Assembly: GCA_016256075.1 (NCBI GenBank)
Contig: SDVU01000798.1
Coordinates: forward strand, 1-10,447
Length of the DNA stretch: 10,447 nucleotides
DNA from: Dictyocoela muelleri
Lineage: Eukaryota > Microsporidia
Reading direction: 5' to 3'
A program made the translations under genes and the position numbers. The notes under the pieces are model-generated. The model did not search any database. It saw nothing but the letters and a program-made list of their open reading frames with translations, and was not told the origin of the DNA. This document shows, piece after piece, positions 1-7,113 of this stretch; within the stretch, counting starts at the first letter, position 1, and each line of letters starts with the position of its first letter.

Positions 1-91
1 TATGAATAAGAGGAAAAAAGTATATATGGTTTGGAGAAAAAGCTATGTGGCTTTGTTAAAAAAGTAAAATTGTATGTGACAAAGAGAAAAA
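1..91. other. A/G-rich leader before the minisatellite
   Basis: This short stretch is purine-rich and AT-rich and has no reading frame worth calling. The only notable string is tgtggctttgttaa at about 46-59. It nearly matches, in the opposite orientation, the tRNA A-box-like string on the minus strand near 443-462. Whether that match is meaningful is unclear from so short a string. Confidence 0.4.
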
Positions 92-336
92 AAATTAAAT
101 TTGAAAAATGGGAAAATTAAATTTGAAAATGGGGAAAATTAAATTTGAAAAATGGGGAAAATTAAATTTGAAAAATGAGAAAATTAAATTTGAAAATGGG
201 GAAAATTAAATTTGAAAATGGGGAAAATTAAATTTGAAAATGGGGAAAATGAAAATTGAAAATGGGGAAAATTTAATTTGAAAATGGGGAAATTAAATTT
301 GAAAACTGAGAAAATTAAATTTGAAAATGGGTAAAA
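92..336. repeat. AT-rich minisatellite, about 11 units of 21-23 bp
   Basis: About eleven head-to-tail units are built on aattaaatttgaaaatgggg followed by two A's. Units differ mainly in the length of the A run after the TTTG and in single substitutions. Unit 8 (near 248-269) and units 9-10 are the most diverged, and several central units are identical or nearly so. That pattern suits slippage or unequal exchange with fresher copies in the middle. The units run contiguously without spacers, so this is not a CRISPR array. The consensus is read through by stops in several frames and no protein repeat is proposed. Confidence 0.95.
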
Positions 337-350
337 AACTAGTTGAAAAA

Positions 351-416
351 CTATATTTATTGATTTTTATTAAATTTTTGTAATTTTTTGTTTACAGCGA
401 GAGTTGAACCCGCTTA
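351..416 (-). repeat. Left arm of an inverted repeat carrying a tRNA T-arm-like motif
   Basis: On the minus strand this segment reads gcgggttcaactctcgct followed by an AT-rich tail containing atttaataaaaatcaat. The partner at 740-803 on the plus strand carries the same core with one change, and a similar tail. In this copy the core folds as a tRNA T arm: a 5-bp stem (GCGGG with CTCGC, one G-U pair) and a 7-nt TTCAACT loop, which also forms a pol III B-box-like string. The two arms bracket about 320 bp of AT-rich DNA, so this could be the ends of a small foldback element or two inverted tRNA-related relics. Confidence 0.7.
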
Positions 417-463
417 GTTTATTTTTATTAAGTTTCACTATTATCACAAAGCCACAACACAAT
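395..463 (-). other. Possible degenerate tRNA-like (SINE-head or pseudo-tRNA) relic
   Basis: Reading the minus strand from about 463, an A-box-like string (tggctttgtgataatagtg) is followed 44 nt later by the B-box-like ggttcaactct. That is the spacing between tRNA positions 8 and 52. The T stem pairs fully. The D stem pairs only partly, the anticodon arm does not form, and the would-be acceptor strands do not pair. It is therefore not a working tRNA as seen. It could be an eroded tRNA, a tRNA-derived SINE head, or coincidence in AT-rich DNA. Confidence is low because only two boxes support it. Confidence 0.3.
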
Positions 464-739
464 AAAAAATTTATTTAATATATTTAACTATAAAATTTAA
501 TAATTAAATATGAAAATTTTTATTGCTAACTTAAATTTTAAATTTTATAAATTATTATATTTTTTATGATTTATTATAAATATCATAAATTATATAGTCA
601 AGATTTTAATTACTTTTTTAAAAAAATACTGTTATTAGGAAAAAATGTTTTTTACAAAAATTATTAAGTAATAATCAGTAAATATATAAATTTTGTGTTT
701 ATTTGCATAAAGATTAGAAAGAAATATATTGACAAGTAA
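417..739. other. AT-rich spacer without a recognisable gene
   Basis: Apart from the A-box-like string at its left edge, this interval between the two T-arm-like motifs is long A/T runs with frequent stops in all frames. I see no conserved motif or transposase trace. If the flanking inverted motifs are the ends of a nonautonomous element, this would be its interior. Confidence 0.6.
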
Positions 740-803
740 CTAGCGGGTTCAACTCTCACTTCGGCAAAAATTTAATAAAATTAAATTAATAAAAATCAAT
801 ATA
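740..803 (+). repeat. Right arm of the inverted repeat, resembling a tRNA 3' end
   Basis: The plus strand reads tagcgggttcaactctcact, then tcggca, then an AT-rich tail. The core matches the minus-strand motif at 397-414 with one difference, which breaks one pair of the T stem. The six bases after the T-arm-like core resemble the 3' strand of a tRNA acceptor followed by a discriminator A, but no matching 5' acceptor strand lies at tRNA distance upstream. The tail again contains taataaaaatcaat, as in the left arm. Confidence 0.65.
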
Positions 804-816
804 TATATATATATAT
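799..816. repeat. (TA)n microsatellite
   Basis: About nine TA dinucleotides in an uninterrupted run, directly after the right arm of the inverted repeat. It is a simple sequence repeat and possibly a preferred landing site for TA-targeting transposons. Confidence 0.85.
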
Positions 817-864
817 AATAAGAGTGTATAAGTAAAATTATAAAAACTCTCGGTTTTGAGGCAG

Positions 865-885
865 GTCGCGCGCTGCGCGCGCGAC
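865..885. repeat. GC-rich perfect hairpin, copy 1
   Basis: Arms gtcgcgcgc and gcgcgcgac form a perfect 9-bp stem with a 3-nt loop (tgc), followed by acaata. It stands out sharply in AT-rich surroundings, where GC islands this dense are otherwise absent. The same motif with small changes recurs at 4605-4625. Copy 1 sits at the 5' edge of the retroelement fossil and may mark an insertion or truncation boundary. A stem this strong could also act in RNA, for example as part of a terminator or transcript end, but nothing here shows that. Confidence 0.85.
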
Positions 886-895
886 ACAATATAAT

Positions 896-1580
896 CATAA
901 ATTTAGAAAAAAGTCATTTTATTAAAGATGAAGTTATATTCCTTGGCCAAATAATAAATAAAAATGGAATTAGACCTGATACAAAACGTATAAATCAACT
1001 CATTATAAAAACCCCCAAAAATAAAAAGGACTTAATGCGCATAATAGGAATATTACAATGGTATAGACCTTATATTAAAAACTTAAGTATTAAAATGGCA
1101 CCTATAACCGATGTTCTTAAAAAAGAAAAAAGTATAAAAGCTTGGAATGAAACTCAAACGAAATGTTTAGAAGAAATAATTCAAGAAGTTAAAGAAAAAA
1201 CACTTCTCACACACCCAAATTCAATCAAACATACGAAATACAACGGACGCTAGTCTTAGACGAGCAGGATCTACTTTATCCCAGTAAAACATGATTGGAT
1301 TGTTTAGTTACAAATTAAAGGCTCAGAAAATAATTATAATGTAGTAGAAAAGGAATTTTTTTATTAAATAAAAACATTAAAACACTTCGAATCAATCATA
1401 AAAGGTTCTAAAATTATTATATTTAGATAACAAAAACATTATAAATAACGATAACTCTTAATCTAACAGAATACGAAATTGGAGATGGATTATAAAAGAA
1501 TTTTGCGCAGAAATAAAGCACATTAAAGAGAAAGATAACATAATTCCAGATTTTTTATCAAGATTATGTGTACTTAAAGT
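896..1580 (+). pseudogene. Retroelement fossil part: reverse transcriptase end and RNase H
   Basis: Between about 896 and 1250 the translated sequence carries the well-known Ty3/gypsy thumb and connection signatures, such as FLGQIINKNGIRPD and LQWYRPYIKNLS, and then an acidic stretch leading into RNase H. From about 1250 to 1580 weaker RNase H traces follow, ending in a stretch resembling the family's usual IPDFLSR-like end. This is part of the decayed element at 887-2630 and is not expected to make an active enzyme. Confidence 0.85.
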
Positions 1581-1619
1581 TACTTACAAAAACGAAATTC
1601 CAGAAACTTATAGTGAAAA

Positions 1620-2630
1620 AACCCAAAAGAATTACATGAACTCATAAGACACCCGGGAATCACAAAAACTATTTAGGTATGTAATGAAATATTAAATAAA
1701 AACAAACTAAAGAAATTAAAAATTTAATTAAAAATTGTGAAATATGCCAACACATAAAACCTTTTAAAAGTAATTATGGAATATTACAAAGCATGATCAT
1801 CGTAGAAAATCCTAAAGATGTATAGCAATTGAATCAGCAGGTCATAATAATTAAACCCTCGCCTTTTGAGCATAATAAATTCCATATTTTAGTCATTACC
1901 GATGTTTTTAGCAGATATACCATTTCTTACATTATTAAAAATATTAGATCAATTACGATTGTAGAAAAATTGAATAAATACATAAAAACTCATACCAAGC
2001 CATTTAAATTCTGTTGCGATCTCGGAAGACAATTCACATCCGAGCTCTTCACCACATATTGTCAAAATAATAACATAGAAATATAATTTTCTTCACCAAA
2101 TACACCAACAAACAACTCTATTGTCGAAAGAAAAATAAAAACAATAAATGAAATCATGAGATATACAAAAGAAAAATTTTCAGAAAACGAAATTTTAAAA
2201 CTAATTTATTTTAGAATAAATCTTTTGCATCACGAAACTTTAAATTCTTCACCTTACGAAATATATCATAAAAAAACCCTTTTAGAAAACAACATTTACG
2301 TAACACAATATCAAAATTATCAAAGATAAAACAAAGAATGATAGAAAATGGGAAAAGGAGTTTATTAAGAAACAACCTTAAAAGAAAAAAATATGAATTT
2401 AAAATAAATGAATATGTGTTTTTAAGAAACAAAACTCTCAGGAAACAGGATTACTTATGGAAAGGTCCATTCCCAGTAAAAGAAATTACAAAAATAAATT
2501 ACTGATCGATAAATTATGGTCAATGCAATGGATAAGCATAAGGAACATAAGACCAGCCGGAAGAGAGGTAGACTGTTTCAGAAACTCTTTTGGGGACTTT
2601 CTACTAAATATGAAACCAATGAAGTTATAA
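1620..2630 (+). pseudogene. Retroelement fossil part: integrase
   Basis: A zinc-binding region trace (an H-containing HPGITK string and a CEICQHIKP string) lies at about 1635-1770. The DDE catalytic core lies at about 1885-2290, with ITDVFSRY and CDLGRQFTSELF strings and a PTNNSIVERKIKT string, which match where Ty3/gypsy integrases carry their acidic residues. A C-terminal part around 2410-2500 has the GPFPVKEI string typical of the GPF/Y module. No chromodomain is evident after it. This part is broken like the rest of the element. Confidence 0.88.
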
Positions 2631-3190
2631 GAAACTAGAATATGTTTCTATAGGTCTTTTCTGGTATAGCTTTTATGATAAGCTGTAATTTGTTGTTAAA
2701 GTTATAAAAGAAAAGTTTAAATAAAAATTATGGTAGACAAAAAATCTTTAAATTATTCTAAAAGCTTCTAAAAGAATGAAGTCGGAAGACAGTCTCCATA
2801 CTTCACTTTTCCTTCGTGATCTCATGAATCTCCCGATATCTTTACGGGTAGTTCAAGGCAGTATTAACAATGATTTTGATGGTCATTAAACATTCATATA
2901 GTATCACATAATTTACACGATGTGCATACTGTTTCTTGTCATATTTAGCTTTTCACATAATATATTTTAATGAATAGTTATTTTTTATTTTTATAAAAAG
3001 ATTAAAAATTGTGGTTTTCATAAAATAAAATTTATCAAAATATTAACAAAAATATTTTATTAATTGACATAAAATATAAATATTGTTAAAATTTAAAATC
3101 TATAGAATTAATTTTAAAAATTTTATATAATTTATGTGTTTTTTATATATTTAAATAAATATAACATGTATAAATTAAATTTATATTATA
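2631..3190. other. Gene-free stretch downstream of the retroelement fossil
   Basis: The first 300 bp (about 2640-2950) is of moderate complexity and includes pyrimidine-rich text around 2790-2860. It might contain remains of the retroelement's 3' end, but I cannot find a second copy upstream that would identify an LTR. The rest (about 2950-3190) is almost pure A/T with many stops. No conserved protein motif, RNA fold or terminal repeat could be supported. Confidence 0.55.
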
Positions 3191-3376
3191 GACAAAAGTG
3201 TCAATAGCTTCACCCCAGTTAAGGGGTCTTCATTTTTAATTTTGCCACCCCTGTTTCAAATGTCGGAGCGTAATATTTTTTTTCAAAAAAATATTACGCT
3301 CCGACATTTGAAACAGGGGTGGCAAAATTAAAAATAAAGACCTTCAACTAGGATGAAGCTATGACACTTTGAGTCG
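3191..3376. mobile_element. Long palindrome 1, foldback or MITE-like, about 186 bp
   Basis: The core is a perfect inverted repeat, 3232-3282 against 3285-3335 (51 bp per arm, centred at 3283.5). Imperfect outer arms extend it to about 3191 and 3376, where gacaaaagtgtc on the left faces gacactttgagtc on the right. The arms contain ttgccacccctgtttcaaat and the string tcggagcgtaat. There is no coding capacity. Terminal inverted ends, small size and related copies next door suit a nonautonomous DNA transposon or foldback element. I could not identify a convincing target-site duplication, although tatattata occurs on both sides. Confidence 0.85.
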
Positions 3377-3481
3377 GCAATAAATTATATTATAATATTC
3401 TTAGATATACATTTTATTTAACTTGATTTGCTTTTTAATTTTTTTTTCTCGGACTTTTATGCTTAATTTTAATAATATAAG

Positions 3482-3732
3482 ATTGAGGGCCTTTATTTTT
3501 AATTTTGCCACCCCTGTTTCAAATGTCGGAGCGTAATTTTTTTTATAAAAAATAAGCAAAATCATTAACAAAAATATACAATTACATACAACAACATCAC
3601 ACACCTTCGGTGTGTGATGTTGTTGTATGTAATTGTATATTTTTGTTATGTTTTTCCATGTTTTTCAAAAAAATATACGCTCAGGCATTTGAAATAGGAT
3701 GGAAAATTAAAAATAAAGACATTCAAATTGGT
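3482..3732. repeat. Long palindrome 2 with a perfect 40-bp inner stem
   Basis: The centre is at 3607. Inner arms 3566-3605 and 3609-3648 pair perfectly over 40 bp around a 3-nt loop, and imperfect pairing continues outward to about 3482 and 3732. The outer arms carry the same ttgccacccctgtttcaaat string as palindrome 1; the right arm is more diverged. The inner part (running outward from cacacacc through acaacatc and attgtatattt) is missing from palindrome 1. The short open frames starting at 3604 on the minus strand and 3610 on the plus strand encode identical first residues only because of this symmetry. They are not genes. Confidence 0.9.
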
Positions 3733-3861
3733 ATCCTATTCGCACTATTATTTCCTAATAATTATATTATAAAATTCTTAAATATACATTTTATTTAATT
3801 TGATTCGTTTTTTAAATCTTTTTTTCGGTCTTTTATGCTTAATTTTAATAATATTAGATTG

Positions 3862-4102
3862 AGGGTCTTTATTTTTATTTTGCCACCCCTGTTTCAAATG
3901 TTGGAGTGAAATTTTTTTAAAAAAAATAAGCAGAAACAATAACAAAAAGATACAATTTCATACAACAACATCACACACATTCATGTGTGTGATGTTTTAG
4001 TATGAAATTGTATCTTTTTGTTATTGTTTTTGCTTATTTTTTAAAAAAAAAATTCGCTTTGACATTTGAAACAGGGGTGGCAAAATTAAAGATAAAGATT
4101 CT
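3862..4102. repeat. Long palindrome 3, nearly continuous stem of about 120 bp per arm
   Basis: The centre is at 3981-3982. The arms pair from there outward to about 3862 and 4102 with few mismatches. The inner stem (catcacacacat against atgtgtgtgatg, then attgtatctttttgtt) corresponds to that of palindrome 2, and the outer stem to palindrome 1. Left of it the text leads through the gattgaggg string; right of it the unit ends with acactttga at 4121-4129, matching the right end of palindrome 1. It is noncoding. Confidence 0.9.
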
Positions 4103-4130
4103 CAAATGGGGACCCTATTCACACTTTGAA

Positions 4131-4600
4131 CAATTTTTTTAAATATATAAATTTTTTATTCTAAAAATAATAAAATTTGTGGTTAAGAATATTTTTAAAA
4201 ATTTACCCATAGTACCAATTTTAATTTATAAAAATAAAATTTACAATATATATATTTTAATTAAAATCGCTTTTTATACTTAGAATAGATTTAAATATAT
4301 TTTTTTTCATAATTCAATTTATGATAATTAAACTTTTCTTTTAAAAAATTAATAAAATGTTTATTTAAAATTTCAAAAAAATAATAAGACAAAAGTGTAG
4401 TGATTCGAATGTTTTGAGCTTCATGTTCGACAATACATGTTCACTTAAAAATTAAAATATAAAAATCAATCACTATTTTATTTAAAACTAAATTTTAAAA
4501 TAAAAATTTTAAAATAAAAATTAAAAAAATTAAAATTAAAAAAATTAAAAAAAAATAAAAATAAAAAATGCTTCACTGTGATCGAAACCCGTCGCTTTTC
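4131..4600. other. AT-rich gene-free stretch with homopolymer-like A/T tracts
   Basis: Mostly A/T runs. Between about 4480 and 4570 it degenerates into simple aaaattaaaa-type low-complexity sequence. At 4389-4400 the string gacaaaagtgta repeats the left end of palindrome 1, possibly a remnant of a further copy whose body I cannot find. No coding or RNA feature is supported. Confidence 0.6.
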
Positions 4601-4604
4601 GCAT

Positions 4605-4625
4605 GTCGCGCGCTTCGCGCGAGAC
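4605..4625. repeat. GC-rich hairpin, copy 2
   Basis: Arms gtcgcgcgc and gcgcgagac pair 8 of 9 bases around a short ttc loop, followed by aataat. The sequence is nearly that of the hairpin at 865-885, and the downstream acaata-like text is shared in the same orientation. Upstream, 4570-4603 is also GC-richer than its surroundings (gatcgaaacccgtcgctttt). It may be a recurring structural motif of this genome or the end of a repeat family. Confidence 0.8.
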
Positions 4626-4942
4626 AATAATTTTTAATTATATATAATTTCAAATAAATTACACATAATCTTTTTTTATAACAAGAACTTTTATAACAAA
4701 GATTTTTTTAACAAAGATAAAATATTTTTAATATGAATTTTATTAAGAGGATTTTTACAATAACGAAACTGTTGACAAAAATATCATACTTTTAATAACA
4801 AGCTCATTTATCATTTTTTTCGCAACACTTTTTATTTAAAAATCTCTGAATTGTTTCTTTAAAAACTTTTTTAAACAATTGATAAAATAGTAATTCTATT
4901 TTAATGTTAGTATTATCAAATATATGAATTAAAATAAGATAC
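4626..4942. other. AT-rich gene-free stretch with a short tandem triplication
   Basis: The only structure I see is a 15-bp unit repeated three times at 4674-4718 (ttttataacaaagat and variants). The rest is A/T-rich with dense stops in all frames, leading to the TA at 4943-4944 that precedes the proposed left end of the IS630-like transposon. Confidence 0.6.
4674..4718. repeat. 15-bp unit, three tandem copies
   Basis: Three contiguous 15-mers read ttttataacaagaac, ttttataacaaagat and ttttttaacaaagat. This is a small slippage-type repeat with no further context. Confidence 0.8.
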
Positions 4943-4996
4943 TACAGGCCATTTCATACTTATAAAACGCTCTTTGCAACTTTATAAATACTCCTA

Positions 4997-5383
4997 TATA
5001 TATTACATGTTGACAGCATTTATAGATGCAAACCCGGAGAGTTGTCTCATACCGTGGTCTGTGACCTTTGGTTCTTGGTGTTCCAATAATATGTCACTTC
5101 TTAAGCTACCCAGAAGTCCATATGTATATGTGATTTTCGTTTTATCAATAACTCAGCAGTATAGAGGTAATTAGTGGCTTTTCATAAGTTTTATTTTTCA
5201 CTACTTTTTGCCGAGAGGCGTCGCCGCACTCATTCCCACACCTAGGAGAGTCCTTCTGCTTCATTGTCATATTAGAACAAGTCTTAATCAGCTATACTTC
5301 ACTAGAACAACTGTATGTTATACCATAATTGTATAGTTATGACCGCTTAATGTCAAATCCTCGTTATTTAATAAACAATAAAT
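4997..5383. other. GC-richer segment of about 385 bp interrupting the left iterons
   Basis: Two iteron-like units (about 4958-4996) precede this segment and the 25-unit array follows it, so it looks inserted between units. Its base composition is clearly richer in G+C than its surroundings, for example ccgagaggcgtcgccgcact at 5210-5229. The string ataaatactcct stands at both edges, which could be a 12-bp target-site duplication but is also part of the iteron. A 66-codon open frame at 4974-5174 starts in the iteron without an ATG and resembles nothing I know. I found no tRNA boxes, transposase motif or clear terminal repeat. It could be an unrecognised SINE-like or nonautonomous insert, or original left-end DNA of the transposon. 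Confidence 0.4.
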
Positions 5384-5908
5384 AAATACTCCTTGGAAAC
5401 TTATAAACCACTTTTTGCAAACTTATAAACCACTCTTTGCAAACTTATAAATACTCCTTGGAAACTTATAAATACTCCTTGGAAACTTATAACCCACTCT
5501 ATGCAAACTTATAAACCACTCTTTGCAAACTTATAAACCACTTTTTGCAAACTTATAAATACTCTTTGGAAACTTATAAATACTCCTTGGAAACTTATAA
5601 ATACTCCTTGGAAACTTATAAACCACTCTATGCAAACTTATAAACCACTCTTTGCAAACTTATAAATACTCCTTGGAAACTTATAAATATTCCTTTAAAA
5701 CTTATAAAGTACTCTATGCAAACTTATAAACCACTCTATGCAAACTTATAAATACTCCTTGCAAACTTATAAATACTCCTTAGAAACTTATAAATACACC
5801 TTGTAAACTTATAAACCACTCTATGCAAACTTATAAACCGATCTTTGCATACTTATAATCACTCTTTGCACACTTATAATCACTCTTTGCATACTTGTAA
5901 ATCACTTT
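5384..5908 (+). repeat. Iteron minisatellite, about 25 units of 21-22 bp in two variants
   Basis: Contiguous units start with ttataa and end with aaac. Variant A continues ccactctttgc (22 bp) and variant B continues atactccttgg (21 bp). Read in order, the variants fall in blocks close to B-A-A-B-B-A-A-A-B-B-B-A-A-B-B-A-A-B-B-B and then A-type units to the end. This suggests a higher-order block of about four units (about 86 bp) that was amplified and then drifted. The last units (from about 5835) are the most diverged, adjoining the transposase side. The same unit occurs in the opposite orientation at 7114-7208, which marks the array as an overgrown transposon end rather than an unrelated satellite. 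Confidence 0.92.
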
Positions 5909-5989
5909 TTTTAAAAAAAATAAAAATTACTCACAAATGAAATTTCAATCAGAACAATCAAAGTAAAATATAACTTTTACGGAACCTTA

Positions 5990-7006
5990 AAGAAAAAAAT
6001 AACGCATATGCCACAATATGTGAGAAAATAAAGAAAAAGTATAACAAAAGCATTTGTAAAACATTTTTAATTAACGGTTTTGAGAATATAACCTTAAAAA
6101 ATGAGTATAATTTTCATGATATCTTATTCTAGCATTTTAAAACTATACAAAAGACATTTTTCAGGGTATTCATTGATCTCGAATCATTTGAGTTTATTTA
6201 TAATAAAAAAAGGGGCAAGCAGATTATTTTAATCGAAAAAACATTATAACATCTAAAATTCCTAGAAATTTATGAATCAAAATAAGTTTTTTGTCCGTAT
6301 ACTCTCATGAAAGCAAATGGAATACAAAATATTCGCCTTCTACTTATGCAGGATAGTGAAATCAATAGAATTTACCTAAAAGCGGGCTTTGTTTGCGATT
6401 AATCCCAATAATGATCATCTCAAGGACATTAGAAGCCAATATTCTAGTTTCATTAGAAATAGTCACGATGAAAAATAATATTTTTCGATTAGACTGGTTT
6501 TAATCTTCATTTAACTCAAAATTTTGGCTATTTACAAAGGAATGCTAAATGTTTCTTAATGTTCCAACTAAAAAGGTATAAATATATCTCTACTCTACGT
6601 AATATATATTTAAGGAGTTTAACCCATAAAGAAAGATGTGTAGTTTTTGTCTGTTGATTTTCTTTTTTCATAAATATAACGTTACCAATTATATAATTTA
6701 ATGATTGTAAGATTATTGTAATGGAAAATGCGACAATACATAAAACATCATATGTTTTACAAGCCTGCAAAAAATACACATAGAACTATTTGCACCCTAT
6801 TCTTCTCAGATAAATCCTTTGAGAGTTTTTTCTGCTTTAAAACACGTTTTCTTCTTAGAGAAAGATATAATGATAATAAATGTTGAAACATACATTGACG
6901 ATATGTTCATTGGTGAAGATACAAAAATGATGTTTTTTTTACTTATATGAGATTTGGGGTTAAGGACTTTTTTTCTAATGTGGATTTTAAATATAAAGGT
7001 TTTTAA
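5990..7006 (+). pseudogene. IS630-like DDE transposase pseudogene
   Basis: The transposase would cut and paste the element at TA sites. The first catalytic region is IIFFD followed by a stop and TGFNLHLTQNFGY (Asp codon 6487-6489), matching the DETGFN-type motif of the family. A frame change near 6570 leads to GINISLLYVIYI. The second catalytic motif is IIVMENATIHKTSYVLQACK (codon 6724-6726), where the family has MDNA, so the second Asp is now Glu. After another frame change comes PYSSQINP (about 6798-6818) and then FESFFCFKTRFLLRERYND, whose Glu (6821-6823) fits the third catalytic position about 33 residues on. A C-terminal FTYMRFGVKDFF stretch ends with a stop at 7004-7006. The N-terminal part (about 5990-6480) is weaker: KKRGKQIILIEKTL and SFIRNSHDE resemble the usual linker, but the helix-turn-helix is not clear. 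Several stops and at least three frame changes make it inactive. Confidence 0.78.
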
Positions 7007-7113
7007 TATTTATATTTGTCAAATTTTTGAAAAAATTTTTAATATAACAATAAATCAATTAGGAATTGCATAATTCCTTCTTTCGTATATTTTTTTCTAT
7101 TCAATCTTTGAAA

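Larger units (their letters stand above)
887..2630 (+). mobile_element. Ty3/gypsy LTR-retrotransposon fossil, 5'-truncated pol
   Basis: This is the decayed 3' two-thirds of a Ty3/gypsy-type pol region. In order one can recognise the end of reverse transcriptase, RNase H, the integrase zinc-binding region, the integrase catalytic core and an integrase C-terminal part. The order with integrase after RNase H assigns it to Ty3/gypsy rather than Ty1/copia. No gag, protease or N-terminal reverse transcriptase is visible, and no pair of LTRs or primer-binding site could be recognised on either side. It is clearly broken, with on the order of ten breaks, and is presumably old. Its 5' edge coincides with the GC-rich hairpin at 865-885. 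The host range of the family is wide, and related elements are known in microsporidia. Confidence 0.9.
3379..4130. repeat. Tandem duplication of about 378 bp containing palindromes 2 and 3
   Basis: Unit I (3379-3756) and unit II (3757-about 4130) align from end to end. Both start with text resembling aattatattataa, share attttatttaa and tttttcgg-like strings, then ttttatgcttaattttaata, then the gattgaggg string and a long palindrome. Both end near a ccctattcgcacttt-like string. They differ by scattered substitutions, so the duplication is not fresh. The preceding palindrome 1 shares the arms and the right end but not the leading 100 bp, so the duplication probably arose after a first palindrome landed here. 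Confidence 0.85.

Noticed and set aside
395-463. Functional tRNA gene on the minus strand
   Set aside because: The T arm and A box to B box spacing fit, but the acceptor strands and anticodon arm do not pair and A14 and G19 are replaced. I keep it only as a possible relic.
2211-2432. Minus-strand open frame of 73 codons
   Set aside because: It lies antisense to recognisable integrase sequence of the retroelement fossil and has a low-complexity F/L-rich composition. It is a shadow frame.
2640-2960. 3' LTR of the Ty3/gypsy fossil
   Set aside because: No second copy of this sequence is visible upstream of the fossil and no clear TG...CA boundaries could be fixed, so an LTR cannot be supported.
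3401-3798. Two open frames, minus 3401-3604 and plus 3610-3798, starting with the same residues (MCDVVVCNCIFLL)
   Set aside because: They begin with GTG on either side of the centre of palindrome 2 and are identical only because the DNA is an inverted repeat. They are not conserved proteins.
4995-5115. Minus-strand translation GSLRSDILLEHQEPKVTDHG looks faintly like a protein kinase NILL...KVTDFG stretch
   Set aside because: Only a few residues agree, the DFG position reads DHG, there is no HRD-type catalytic loop upstream, and the frame is short. Chance resemblance is more likely.
4974-5174. 66-codon open frame
   Set aside because: It starts with a TTG inside an iteron unit, not an ATG, and crosses into the unidentified GC-richer block. 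No family resemblance or coding context supports it.
5384-5908. CRISPR array
   Set aside because: The units are contiguous 21-22 bp repeats with no unique spacers, related to transposon ends, in what appears to be eukaryotic DNA.
6528-6779. Minus-strand open frame of 83 codons
   Set aside because: It is antisense to the IS630-like transposase relic, whose catalytic motifs are clear on the plus strand.
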